DNA of 18,400 nt from Microcaldota archaeon. GTDB taxonomy: Archaea > Micrarchaeota > Micrarchaeia > Micrarchaeales > Micrarchaeaceae. Shown piece after piece: positions 1 to 8,129 of this stretch. The notes below the pieces were generated by a model. That model was not told where the DNA came from and did no database searches. It worked only from the letters and a program-made list of their open reading frames with translations. The position numbers were made by a program, and so were the translations under genes. How positions within the stretch are numbered: the first letter of the stretch is position 1; each line of letters begins with the position of its first letter. The stretch covers positions 1-18,400 of the forward strand of contig JAJYVY010000012.1 of NCBI GenBank assembly GCA_021791775.1, given 5' to 3'.

Positions 1-4
1 CAAC

Positions 5-96
5 GCCTGGGCTTTAGGCGAGATTAATCTAAATCTAGCCTAGGAGCTGCACTTTTGAAAGCCCAGCTCAAAGCCCAATGGCTCTAAGCTCCAGGC
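5..96. ncRNA. Candidate structured RNA element (four-way junction)
   Basis: All six frames are broken by stops here, so the stretch is noncoding. It can be folded almost completely. P1 pairs 5-14 with 86-96 (GCCTGGGCTT with AAGCTCCAGGC, one G-U and one bulged C). P2 is a hairpin, 15-19 with 38-42 continued by 21-25 with 32-36. P3 is a hairpin, GAGCTG 44-49 with CAGCTC 64-69, with inner pairs 52-54/59-61 and loop TTGA. P4 is AGCC 72-75 with GGCT 80-83. Only five junction bases stay unpaired. It lies 6 nt beyond the map stop, so it could be the 3' UTR or terminator structure of the map mRNA, a separate small RNA on either strand, or a palindromic repeat. The G-U pair slightly favours the plus strand. 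It is not a tRNA, as no T-arm consensus is present. Confidence 0.35.
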
Positions 97-102
97 AACG
101 TG

Positions 103-1005
103 CTACTTAGTAAGTATCCTGCAGCCATCCTTCTCTACGACTATCTCCAGTTCGGATTGGGCTACCATCCCCTTACCCACTTCTACCAAGGTTGGGTACA
201 TTGTCAGTGCGCCCTGCCTGGCAAGCTCGGCCACGCCTGCATAAAGAGCAAAGCGCGATGGCACCACATTGGAAAGCCACCTGACCGCGAAAGGCTCATG
301 GCTATATCTCTTCTTTATTTCCTCCTGAAGGCTCCTTGATTCCTTCATACGGACCTGCGCATCCGATTCAAATCCGTATATTTCGCATATGTCGCTTTCA
401 CTGACCATCCCCCTGCCATTTGTGGCGAATGGCTCGATTGCGACCACCATTCCCTCTTCCAATTTGGTATCGTCGCCATTGTCATAGTTGGGCACGAATA
501 TGTCAGAGTGCAGGTCATGCGTCTTGACTGTATGCCCTCCAAGATTCTTTATCGGGAGGAAACCCTTGGCCAAAATCGACCTTTCTATTTCTGCCCCTAT
601 CTTTCTGACTTCTACCCCGCCTCGTACTACCGAAATAGCATTCTGCAGCGCCTCCATAGAAGCCTCTACCAGCTTCTGGTTATTCTGTGATAGATCAACT
701 GTAAGCGCGCAGTCGCCCAAAGTCCCATTCTTCTCCGCCCCGAAATCCACCTTCACAACATCGGCGTCACCGAATATGGATTCGTCATCCAATGCGGGGG
801 TGTAGTGCGCAGCCTGTGCATTGACAGAGAGATTAAGAGGAAATGCCGCGCCGAAGCCATTTTCCTTAAGAAAGCCCTCGGCCTTTCTTGCCACGTCTAT
901 CAGCTTTGCACCGGGTTTTACAAGGTCCCTCGCCATCAGTAGCGCCTTATACGATACTGCCCCTACCTCCTCGGCGATTTTCATGTCCTGCTTCTCGTCT
1001 TCCAT
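103..1005 (-). CDS. map: Methionine aminopeptidase, type II (archaeal)
   Basis: Removes the initiator methionine from nascent proteins as a cytosolic two-metal hydrolase. The 300-residue length matches archaeal MetAP-2 enzymes. All expected metal and catalytic residues are visible: His67 (QAAHYTP), Asp87 (VKVDFGA), Asp98 (LGDCALTVD), His158 (NLGGHTV), Glu191 (AIEPFAT) and Glu285 (SELEIVV), with the type II insertion between the last His and Glu. I start at the ATG at 1005. A TTG at 1014 would add three residues, but the only purine-rich stretch (GGGAAGAG) is better spaced for the ATG. It is the last gene of a leftward group and lies about 60 nt after polB, so it is probably co-transcribed. 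The four-way-junction element follows just beyond the stop. Confidence 0.95.
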   Translation of the reverse strand: MEDEKQDMKIAEEVGAVSYKALLMARDLVKPGAKLIDVARKAEGFLKENGFGAAFPLNLSVNAQAAHYTPALDDESIFGDADVVKVDFGAEKNGTLGDCALTVDLSQNNQKLVEASMEALQNAISVVRGGVEVRKIGAEIERSILAKGFLPIKNLGGHTVKTHDLHSDIFVPNYDNGDDTKLEEGMVVAIEPFATNGRGMVSESDICEIYGFESDAQVRMKESRSLQEEIKKRYSHEPFAVRWLSNVVPSRFALYAGVAELARQGALTMYPTLVEVGKGMVAQSELEIVVEKDGCRILTK

Positions 1006-1064
1006 ACTAAGCAACTCTTCCCGGTTTCTTTATCCCAACAAACGGCGTTTCGGTCTCCACAGGA

Positions 1065-3470
1065 TCACAATTTCTTCTGGGTTCCCAGCCCCTTCAATTC
1101 ATCCTCATCGAAGTTAAGTTCTTTAAGTATGCGCATCGTCGCAGGTATCACCTGGTGGTTTATGTAGTAATCAGCATCATAGCTGTCCGCAAATTCCTCC
1201 AGCTCCGCCTTATCGGATATTGAAGAGCCGCGCTTTGTAACAACATAGCTTATCACTGCGTGCTCCACCTCGTCGCGCCTCTTCTGCCCTCTCTCTACGG
1301 CTTTCTTTGCCGCAGCCAATTCTGGAGATTTTACATCATAGTTGCCTATGCCCTTCCTGAGCTGCGTGCTTATGGCTAGTTCGCTCAGTTTCACCTTCCC
1401 CTCCCTGAGCTCCTTTATCACAGATTTTACAACGGCCGCCGCCTTCTCCGCGTTGCCTTCCTGCAGTATTATCTCCAATACCCGCCTTTGGGTATCCCTG
1501 GCGATTTTGGACCAATCTCTTCTGACAAGCTCGAATCCCTTGATCTTTATCCTTCCCGATTCTGATATGAGCGCGTACTTCTTCTTCGCCCCGCCTCCGC
1601 CCTCCATCTTCTTTCCCACGAATACGCCCCTCCTGTAGAAATCCTCCAGCTCAAGTTCCATATTTTCAGGAAGTTTCGAATTAAATCCCTTGAGGAACGC
1701 CAAGGCCGCATCCTTATCCTTGTTTCCCAGAAGAAGTATCGTCGAATCAGTATCCCCATACAGCACCCCAAACCCATTCTGCTCTGCTGCCGCCATAGCA
1801 TCCTTTATGTATTGCCTGCCGTACGCGGTGACGCTGCCAGCGCAGTCCCTTGAATACCACCTGGATCTCGCATAGCCGAGATAGCCGTAGAACGAGTTGG
1901 ACAATATCTTCAATGCCTGCGACCTGGCCCCCAGATAAACATCATCCGGATTTTTCTTATACTGCTGTTTTATGCTGATTCTCTTCCGGGCGAATTCTTT
2001 TAGGATCCGCGGCATTATCCCCCCTCTTTCCTTATTGAATTTCACACCAAGCGGCGACTCGTAATAGTCTGCGCAGTCCTTGCACACAGTTGCAGGGTCT
2101 ATGTTGTACGAGATTATTATGGAAGGATACAGCCCCCGGAAGTCAAAAACTACGAGGTTGTCATATATGCCCGGTTCAGGGGTCTTGACATATGCCCCCT
2201 CTATCGGATTCCTCTCTCTTTTCCTCATTTCATTGTCGTCAGGTTTGTTCGGCACTATCTCTCCCGCCATGGCTGCATGCCTCATTAGGAGGTAATCGAC
2301 AAGCTGGCCAGTTGTCGACACAGCAACATCGCTCAGCACATCACCGGTCTCCCTTGCGAGCTCTATTGTTATCGGCGAAAAGGTGTCGTAGACTTTCTGC
2401 AGCGCCAACGAATCGCTAAGGTTGTATTCTGCAAGCTCCTCCAATTCCTTCCTGCCTCCATCCCAAAGCTTGAATATGTCGGTCTTCTCAACAGTCGTTT
2501 TCTTGTTTCCGCTTATCGCCTCGTATACGCTCTTCAGCGTCTTGTTGTTGAACCGCAATATGTTTTCGGTAGCCCCCACAATAGATATGAATTTGACAAC
2601 ATTGTACATGTCGACATGCACCCTTCCCGCAATCTTTACTCTTTCAACCAAACCGTGTTTTTCCAGTTTTGTATCGCCTTCAAATCTGCTGAGGTTGAAC
2701 GATATGCCAAGAAGTTGCGCACGCTCCAGCATGTATTTTATGTCGAAATTTGCGGTGTTGTATCCGGATATGATGTCGATATCGAGCTCTTTCACCTTTG
2801 ATATAAACTCAGAAAACAGCTCCTTCTCGTTTTTGACAGAATGCACAAAGTCCTTTGCTATGCTTTTGTAGGTGAGGACGGATGCTCCAGATCTCCCCCC
2901 GGACTTGTAAGAATAGCTTATCATTATGACAGGGTCTTTGCCAGCCCGTGGCACTCCCAGAGGATTGTAAACCTCTATGTCAAACCAAAGTATGTTGAAG
3001 TTTACGGCATTGCCGTTGGATCGCTTCATGGATTTTATGAAGAGCCTGCCGTCCCTCTCTTCCACCTCTGCAACGTAACTGGAAAGCGGCACGATATCAT
3101 TGTCTATCGCATATCTTTTTGCGAATGGTATGTCGTATTCATAGCACATTCCGTATCTTGTAGCACGCGAACTCAGTTTTGGTACTTCCAAGGGGCTGGA
3201 TACAACAACCTTGTAAAGTGTGCTTTCGACTCCCCCAACCCTCTTTTTTACAGCTTTAACCTCTTTGGCGCTGGCATCTACCCCGGACAGCAACCGCATA
3301 AGCTCATCGGCATCCATCTCGGCATTGGGCAAAAGGTAAAAATACGGCCAAAAGCCGCCATCAAAAAGCTCGTACGCCTTTCCATCGCCACCTTTGAAGG
3401 TGACGCGTATAAGCCCTCTCTCTTTATCAAGAAGATAGTCGATATCCAATATAGCTCCTTCTATCTGCAA
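1065..3470 (-). CDS. polB: Family-B DNA polymerase (replicative, with 3'-5' exonuclease)
   Basis: Replicative DNA polymerase of 801 residues, the usual size for archaeal PolB. The N-terminal domain is followed by the proofreading exonuclease with Exo I (FDIEVYNP, Asp164/Glu166), Exo II (NTANFDIKYM, Asp243) and Exo III (YNLSDSLAL, Asp353). The polymerase core has motif A (DFRGLYPSIIISYN, Asp443), motif B (KILSNSFYGYLGY, from 521) and motif C (YGDTDSTILL, Asp573/Asp575). All catalytic residues are present, so it should be active. No intein sits at motifs A, B or C, the common insertion sites. The C-terminus ends LGTQKKL, at most a vestigial PCNA-binding peptide. The start is TTG at 3470, preceded by AGGTG and a 5-nt spacer; the N-terminus (ILDIDYLLD) aligns with the usual start of the family. 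It lies 39 nt after the uncharacterised upstream gene. Confidence 0.97.
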   Translation of the reverse strand: MQIEGAILDIDYLLDKERGLIRVTFKGGDGKAYELFDGGFWPYFYLLPNAEMDADELMRLLSGVDASAKEVKAVKKRVGGVESTLYKVVVSSPLEVPKLSSRATRYGMCYEYDIPFAKRYAIDNDIVPLSSYVAEVEERDGRLFIKSMKRSNGNAVNFNILWFDIEVYNPLGVPRAGKDPVIMISYSYKSGGRSGASVLTYKSIAKDFVHSVKNEKELFSEFISKVKELDIDIISGYNTANFDIKYMLERAQLLGISFNLSRFEGDTKLEKHGLVERVKIAGRVHVDMYNVVKFISIVGATENILRFNNKTLKSVYEAISGNKKTTVEKTDIFKLWDGGRKELEELAEYNLSDSLALQKVYDTFSPITIELARETGDVLSDVAVSTTGQLVDYLLMRHAAMAGEIVPNKPDDNEMRKRERNPIEGAYVKTPEPGIYDNLVVFDFRGLYPSIIISYNIDPATVCKDCADYYESPLGVKFNKERGGIMPRILKEFARKRISIKQQYKKNPDDVYLGARSQALKILSNSFYGYLGYARSRWYSRDCAGSVTAYGRQYIKDAMAAAEQNGFGVLYGDTDSTILLLGNKDKDAALAFLKGFNSKLPENMELELEDFYRRGVFVGKKMEGGGGAKKKYALISESGRIKIKGFELVRRDWSKIARDTQRRVLEIILQEGNAEKAAAVVKSVIKELREGKVKLSELAISTQLRKGIGNYDVKSPELAAAKKAVERGQKRRDEVEHAVISYVVTKRGSSISDKAELEEFADSYDADYYINHQVIPATMRILKELNFDEDELKGLGTQKKL

Positions 3471-3475
3471 CTAAG

Positions 3476-3480
3476 CACCT
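3476..3480 (-). promoter_or_regulatory. Shine-Dalgarno site of polB
   Basis: AGGTG followed by exactly 5 nt and TTG at 3470. This supports the TTG codon as the polB start; the same layout precedes nop5 and the eS26 gene. Confidence 0.7.
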
Positions 3481-3509
3481 GGGACTTAGGAGAGCGAATC
3501 CACAGTGGA

Positions 3510-3932
3510 TTACTTCTTCTCCTCGATCTTTGTCTTGCTTATCACTAAAGGAGGTATGAGCCCCAACGAATAAGCCATCAACGTGGCAGCAGCGCCGCAC
3601 CTGAAATTTAGGTTGTCTAGTACCATCTCTGCGATTTCCGGAGGCAGGGTCTTGTTATCGTTCCACCTTTTTACAACGCCGTCCACCGCCTCCTTTGTAT
3701 CCTTGAGCTCTACAGTCCCCGAAAGCTTTAGCTCGCCAATAGACTTGGCGTTCTTTGCTTCGCTGTCGAAATATGATGCTGAAAACTCATATCCTATCCT
3801 AAGCACATCTGCATTTCCGCTCACGCTTTCGAAATTGTAGTTCAGCTTCGGATACCTCTGCCTCAAAAGCCCTTCTGTAGAGTCGACTCTGCCTTCTGTT
3901 TTGGTTATACTGAATCCTGCCAGTGCCATCAT
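3510..3932 (-). CDS. Uncharacterised conserved-looking archaeal protein
   Basis: Function not recognised. The 140-residue product has no signal peptide, membrane segment or cysteine cluster. The first two thirds alternate short beta-like stretches (LRIGYEFSASYF, IGELKLSGTVEL). A helical tail follows (LPPEIAEMVLDNLNFRCGAA, then AATLMAYSLGLIPPLV). This beta-sheet plus C-terminal helices plan loosely recalls SecB-like folds, a guess only. The frame is open to 4019, but the TATA box at 3964-3971 puts transcription start near 3941, inside the ATG at 3950. GTGAT at 3937-3941 sits properly before the ATG at 3932, so I start there; 3950 and 3929 are alternatives. It is the first gene of a leftward group with polB and map, so a chromosome-maintenance role is possible but unproven. 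Confidence 0.75.
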   Translation of the reverse strand: MMALAGFSITKTEGRVDSTEGLLRQRYPKLNYNFESVSGNADVLRIGYEFSASYFDSEAKNAKSIGELKLSGTVELKDTKEAVDGVVKRWNDNKTLPPEIAEMVLDNLNFRCGAAATLMAYSLGLIPPLVISKTKIEEKK

Positions 3933-3963
3933 CAAAATCACTAAATCCATTTTCGCATAAAGG

Positions 3964-3971
3964 TATTTATA
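3964..3971 (-). promoter_or_regulatory. TATA box for the leftward polB group
   Basis: Minus-strand TATAAATA, a near-consensus archaeal TATA element. With the usual spacing of about 26 nt, transcription would begin near 3941, giving a leader of about 9 nt before the ATG at 3932. Confidence 0.6.
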
Positions 3972-4037
3972 CCGATTGGTATTGTTGAACATAGCGCAGC
4001 AGAATGCGCACACCGCCATCGCATCGCAGCAATAAAG

Positions 4038-4044
4038 CTAAATA
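4038..4044 (+). promoter_or_regulatory. Weak TATA-like box for the rightward pheST group
   Basis: CTAAATA about 34 nt before the ATG at 4075. It would place the transcript start next to the GTGAG Shine-Dalgarno site at 4067-4071. The match is imperfect, but it is the best candidate between the two divergent genes. Confidence 0.35.
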
Positions 4045-4074
4045 CCTTCCACGGAAAATAGGGGTAGTGAGAAG

Positions 4075-4845
4075 ATGCGCTCCCTGATATTCGTAGTAAT
4101 TTTTGCGCTCTCGTTGGCGCTTGTAGCGCAGAATAGCTTCGCATCATACAATGTAACCGGCTTCTCCACAACGGTCACGCTCAACACTACTGGCAGTGCA
4201 TCAGTGACAGAAGTCCTTTCGGTTACACTGACCAACTCCTCAATAAGCCAGTATAATATAGATAGGTCTGCACTGAATCTAACACTCAGCCAATGGCAGG
4301 AAATACTTGGGCCAACATTAACGCAGCACATAATAAACGTCAAAAAAGGCGTACACGCGTTCAAACTGTTGCCTGGGCCCATAACGCAGAGCATAACCGG
4401 CCAATACACAGCGCAGGTGATAATGCTATATGACGTTTACAATGTCACTACAATCAATCAAACTGCACCAAGAACCTTCTATCATACATTCAATTCCAGC
4501 GTGTTCAATTTTCAGCATGCAGCAAGCGGGGAGGTCCTGCCGCCTAACGCGCAGCTCACTATAATCCTTCCTTATGGGTCAAAGCTGCTTTCAGTATTCC
4601 CGTTGCCTGACTCCCCTTCCAACCTACTGACATCGGGTGATACCAACGTAACGCAGCTTACGTGGAACAGGGGGGAGCCACTCTCAAAATTCACGCTCAC
4701 GTTCACCACCACGCAGAGCTTGCAAGCGGAGGTAATCCAGTTTTTCACCGCAGCATACAATACGCTCGGCATATTTACCTACATCATAATCGGCATAGCG
4801 ATATTGCTTTTTATAGTGTACACTTATCTCAAAACTGAAAAGTGA
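4075..4845 (+). CDS. Secreted, C-terminally membrane-anchored surface protein, unknown function
   Basis: A 256-residue protein with a clear signal peptide (residues 1-24, hydrophobic core LIFVVIFALSLALVA). An extracellular domain of about 205 residues follows, rich in Ser, Thr and Asn. A single membrane helix at about 232-251 (FTYIIIGIAILLFIVYTYL) ends in a short Lys-containing tail. The ectodomain contains eight N-glycosylation sequons (Asn26, 37, 54, 68, 123, 128, 140, 191), fitting a glycosylated archaeal surface protein exposed outside with a cytosolic C-terminus. The repeated beta-strand pattern (STTVTLNTT, FTLTFTTTQS) suggests an immunoglobulin-like or beta-sandwich fold, by inference. 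GTG-5 nt-ATG supports the start at 4075. The stop is 4 nt before the pheS start, so the two are probably co-transcribed, an unexpected pairing. Confidence 0.8.
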   Translation: MRSLIFVVIFALSLALVAQNSFASYNVTGFSTTVTLNTTGSASVTEVLSVTLTNSSISQYNIDRSALNLTLSQWQEILGPTLTQHIINVKKGVHAFKLLPGPITQSITGQYTAQVIMLYDVYNVTTINQTAPRTFYHTFNSSVFNFQHAASGEVLPPNAQLTIILPYGSKLLSVFPLPDSPSNLLTSGDTNVTQLTWNRGEPLSKFTLTFTTTQSLQAEVIQFFTAAYNTLGIFTYIIIGIAILLFIVYTYLKTEK

Positions 4846-4849
4846 TGTT

Positions 4850-6328
4850 TTGCATGAGTATGAAGCTAGAGTATTGGAAATCCTAACAAAGGAAGAAAAA
4901 ATATCGATCTCTGATTTAGAAAAGGAGACCAAGCTGCCAAAAGACAGCATACTGTGGACTATAGAGTCGCTATCAATTCAAGGCGCCCTCAAGATTGAGA
5001 AAAAGGAGGAAAGACACGCCGAATTAAGTGAGGAGGGCAGGAGATATCTTAAAAGGTTCCCGGAAGAAGCGCTGATAGAGCTGATAAAAAAGGCAGGCGG
5101 GCAACTAGCCCTCCAAGGCATAAAAGACCAGATAGGGCTAAATTGGGCGAAGAAAAACGGATGGATAAGGATAGAAAACGGCAATGCAGTCCTTACAGAG
5201 GAGGGGAGCCGGCAAATATCCGCAGGCGAATATGATCAGCGTCGCACGCTATCTAAAATAAATGATGCGAGCGGGCAGATAGACAATATGAAAGCGATGA
5301 CAGAAACCATTGCAGCACTGTCAAAAAGGAACCTCATAGCCGTGAAATCCCGCAACGTGATCGAAACAATATCGATAACTCAAAAGGGAAAGGAGCTGGC
5401 GAATTCCCCATACGAAAAAGGAATAGGGCAACTGACCAGAGACGCCATAAAAAGCAGGGCATGGAAAGACACCGGCTTCAGGCGATACAGCATTGATGCT
5501 CCAGCCGAACCGGTATACCCGGCAAGATTGCACCCCCTCCACGAGTTCATAAACGTAGTAAGAAGGGCGTGGTTCGAGATGGGATTCACAGAGGTCACGG
5601 GCCCGATAGTGGAATCCGCGTTCTGGAACTTCGATGCCCTTTTCTCCCCGCAGGACCATCCCACAAGAGACATGCAGGACACCTTCTTCCTCTCAAACCC
5701 CAACAAACTGACCGTAGATGACTTGGAAGCTCTCAGCAACGTCAAAAAGATGCACCAAAAAGGATGGAAGGAGAAATGGATAGAAGACATTGCAAAGCAG
5801 GCAGTGCTCAGGACGCATATGACAAGCGTATCCGCAAGGACGATGAGGAGGTTAGCAAAGGCATCAGAAGTCGAGCTGCCAGCAAAAATATTTTCTGTAG
5901 GACCGGTGTTCAGAAATGAAAGCATGGATTACAAGCACGTGGCGCAGTTCCTACAATATGATGGCATAGTGGTAGGCAATGGTCTTACCTTCTCCAATCT
6001 TATAGCAACCCTTAAAAGGTTCTATGCAAAACTCGGCATGGCCGATGTGAAGTTCAGGCCTTCATACTTTCCTTTCACGGAACCGAGCCTGGAGGCGTAT
6101 TACTACGATGAGGAGCACAACGACACCATAGAACTGACTGGCGGCGGAATCATACGTAAGGAAATAACGAAAGCGCTCGGTACAAACAAGAGCATATTGG
6201 CATGGGGTGGGGGCGTAGACAGGCTGCTGCTGAACAAGAGGATATTCGGGCTAGAGTCGCTGCAGACGCTCTACAAGAACAATATCGGTTGGCTAAGGAA
6301 AAGAGGCAGAATCAACACGCGTGATTAG
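4850..6328 (+). CDS. pheS: Phenylalanyl-tRNA synthetase alpha subunit
   Basis: Catalytic subunit of the heterotetrameric PheRS, which charges tRNA-Phe in the cytosol. The 492 residues begin with winged-helix DNA/tRNA-binding repeats (about 1-180), as in archaeal and eukaryotic PheS. The class II catalytic core follows, with DHPTRDMQDTFF (269-280), motif 2 near FRNESMDYKH (354-363), FRPSYFPFTEPS (402-413) and motif 3 LAWGGGVDRLLL (450-461). The start is TTG at 4850, the only in-frame start near the family's normal N-terminus (HEYEARVLEIL). GTGAT at 4842-4846, overlapping the upstream stop, gives a GTG-5 nt-TTG layout. The usual motif-2 end FHQxEG reads FLQYDG, an uncommon change in the amino-acid pocket. 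pheT follows directly. Confidence 0.97.
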   Translation: MHEYEARVLEILTKEEKISISDLEKETKLPKDSILWTIESLSIQGALKIEKKEERHAELSEEGRRYLKRFPEEALIELIKKAGGQLALQGIKDQIGLNWAKKNGWIRIENGNAVLTEEGSRQISAGEYDQRRTLSKINDASGQIDNMKAMTETIAALSKRNLIAVKSRNVIETISITQKGKELANSPYEKGIGQLTRDAIKSRAWKDTGFRRYSIDAPAEPVYPARLHPLHEFINVVRRAWFEMGFTEVTGPIVESAFWNFDALFSPQDHPTRDMQDTFFLSNPNKLTVDDLEALSNVKKMHQKGWKEKWIEDIAKQAVLRTHMTSVSARTMRRLAKASEVELPAKIFSVGPVFRNESMDYKHVAQFLQYDGIVVGNGLTFSNLIATLKRFYAKLGMADVKFRPSYFPFTEPSLEAYYYDEEHNDTIELTGGGIIRKEITKALGTNKSILAWGGGVDRLLLNKRIFGLESLQTLYKNNIGWLRKRGRINTRD

Positions 6329-6329
6329 C

Positions 6330-7970
6330 ATGGCCACAGCAACATTCAAAATTAGCGCTTTTGAGCAACATGGCATCAGCAAGGAGGCACTGAATGAATT
6401 CCTGCCCAGAATAGGTATAGAGGTAGAGCGTATAGAAGGCGATCAGATAGCTGTCGATGTAACGCCTAACAGGCCGGATCTGCTGGACCAGGTTGGAATG
6501 CTGCGCGCGCTGCTTTTCTTTTCGAGGAAACGCGTTCCAAAAGAAAATGCATACATGACAAAGGGGCAGAGCGGCATCTCCATTACAACAACCCGGGCGG
6601 TTAGAAAGGTTCGCCCATTCATAGGGTGCATAGTCGTTAAGGGCACGGATTTAAAAGACGGCAGGCTAGAATCCCTGATAAATTTCGCAGAAAAGCTTAG
6701 CACGACATACGGCAGGAAAAGAAAAAAGCTTGCCATGGGGATGCACGACCTAAGCAAAATAGAAGGAAACCTAATCTACGACGCAGCGAAAGATCGGAGC
6801 TTTGTACCCCTTGGGGCCGGCAAAGAGATGAAGTTTGAAAAGATACTAGAGGAGCATAAAAAAGGGGTGGAATATTCAAATACGGTAAAAAGGGCAGGCA
6901 ACCAAAATTATCCCTTTTTGGAGGACAGCAAGAAGGTACTTTCTATGATCCCAATAATAAACTCTGAAGCTACAAAGGTCACTGCTGGAACAAAAGACCT
7001 CCTTATAGATGTGACAGGGACGTCCAAGAATGCAGTAAATGAGGTCTTGCGCATGCTTGCATGCTCTTTCATTGATTCCGGAGCTGATGTGTATTCCTGT
7101 ACTACTATCTACGGGAACAAGTCTGAAGAGTCGCCTGACTTGAAAAACGACGAGATAAAAATAAATGGCGCGCTGGTAAGGAAAACGCTGGGCGCGCAGA
7201 TAGGCGAAAGCGAGATGATAGGGCTGGCTAATATGATGGGATATGTCGCTGCAAAATACGGGAACAGCATCATAATGTACCCGCCGCCATACAGAATTGA
7301 CATACTCAATGAGCAAGACATAGTGGAGGATTTTGCCATAGCATACGGCTATGACAGAATAAAACCCCTGCCAGTCCCGAGCATAGCGCCAGCCAAGCCT
7401 GATGCAGATGCTGAGGACTCTGATGCCACTGCGCTTTTCATGGTAGGTTTGGGTTTCAGCGAGGCGATAAACACGCTTTTAACAAGCGAAAAGTCAAACT
7501 TCGATAATATGCGGAGGAAGTACGACAAGACATCTGTCATAAGCATAGCCGAATCGAAAAGCGAGGCGATAACCATGCTGAGGAGCGCCATCCTCCCTCA
7601 GCTGCTGGAAAGCCTTGCAAACTCTTCGAGCGAATCCATGCCCCAGAGGATGTTCGAGATCGGGCAAACTTTCAGGCTGGAGGGCAGCAGGCCCACAGAA
7701 GAGAAGCGCCTGGCATTTGTGATAGAGCACCCAAGGGCGAATTTCTCCGAGGCAAAGGGTGCGGTATCGGCGATGCTAGATTATCTTGGCCTGAAATTCA
7801 CGATCGAGGGCGGGAAAGACCCCGCATTCATAGACGGCAGGTGCGCAAAGATAGTGGTAAACGGCAAAAGCATAGGCGTATTCGGCGAGATTCATCCAGA
7901 GGTATTGGAAAATTTTAGCATCGCAGAGCCCGTAGTCGCCGCAGAGATGCACTTGATTGAAGGTCAATAG
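6330..7970 (+). CDS. pheT: Phenylalanyl-tRNA synthetase beta subunit
   Basis: Partner of PheS; supplies tRNA binding and proofreading of Tyr-tRNA-Phe through its B3/B4 domain. The 546-residue length is typical of archaeal PheT. The N-terminal B1 domain carries the family hallmark VDVTPNRPDLLDQVGMLRAL. The B3/B4 editing region follows (about 80-265). The B5 helix-turn-helix-like domain ends in PPYRIDILNEQDIVEDFAIA, another hallmark. The C-terminal catalytic-like module contains GFSEAINTLL and ends with GEIHPEVLENF. The frame would allow a GTG start at 6321 inside pheS. I prefer the ATG at 6330, one base after the pheS stop, because that GTGAT forms its Shine-Dalgarno site (GTG-6 nt-ATG). Confidence 0.97.
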   Translation: MATATFKISAFEQHGISKEALNEFLPRIGIEVERIEGDQIAVDVTPNRPDLLDQVGMLRALLFFSRKRVPKENAYMTKGQSGISITTTRAVRKVRPFIGCIVVKGTDLKDGRLESLINFAEKLSTTYGRKRKKLAMGMHDLSKIEGNLIYDAAKDRSFVPLGAGKEMKFEKILEEHKKGVEYSNTVKRAGNQNYPFLEDSKKVLSMIPIINSEATKVTAGTKDLLIDVTGTSKNAVNEVLRMLACSFIDSGADVYSCTTIYGNKSEESPDLKNDEIKINGALVRKTLGAQIGESEMIGLANMMGYVAAKYGNSIIMYPPPYRIDILNEQDIVEDFAIAYGYDRIKPLPVPSIAPAKPDADAEDSDATALFMVGLGFSEAINTLLTSEKSNFDNMRRKYDKTSVISIAESKSEAITMLRSAILPQLLESLANSSSESMPQRMFEIGQTFRLEGSRPTEEKRLAFVIEHPRANFSEAKGAVSAMLDYLGLKFTIEGGKDPAFIDGRCAKIVVNGKSIGVFGEIHPEVLENFSIAEPVVAAEMHLIEGQ

Positions 7971-8129
7971 ATGACAGGTATCAAGCTCAAAAACGATTCT
8001 TACAGGAGTGCGGGTGGAGGGAAGTCAAAATTGCTTGGAGTGCCCTTTGTCCACGATGAAGGGAAGCTGAAGCCGAGGCTTGCATATCGTCTGGTGCGAG
8101 GCTCTTTTACAAGAAAATTAGCAACATGA
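7971..8129 (+). CDS. Possible small basic protein, 52 residues, unrecognised
   Basis: An ATG abuts the pheT stop (tagATG) with AAGGT 8 nt upstream, so translational coupling is plausible. The predicted product is basic (MTGIKLKNDSYRSAGGG at the start, RLAYRLVRGSFTRKLAT at the end), with no membrane helix or metal-binding motif. I do not recognise it. Codon use resembles neighbouring genes, but the reading frame is short. Its stop overlaps the ATG of another short frame (ATGA at 8126), as in real operons. It could be a genuine small protein, or the remains of a longer frameshifted gene between pheT and the convergent HMA-like gene. Confidence 0.3.
   Translation: MTGIKLKNDSYRSAGGGKSKLLGVPFVHDEGKLKPRLAYRLVRGSFTRKLAT

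Noticed and set aside
5..96. tRNA gene, because of the acceptor-like stem GCCTGGG/TCCAGGC
   Set aside because: No T-arm consensus or anticodon arm of 5 bp with a T before the anticodon can be found on either strand, and arm lengths are wrong.
1065..3470. Intein in polB
   Set aside because: Motifs A, B and C are uninterrupted and the length is normal.
2841..3548. 235-codon open frame on the plus strand
   Set aside because: Antisense to the polB N-terminal and exonuclease region with intact Exo motifs; no recognisable domain.
6321..6329. GTG start of pheT at 6321
   Set aside because: GTGAT there serves better as the Shine-Dalgarno site of the ATG at 6330.
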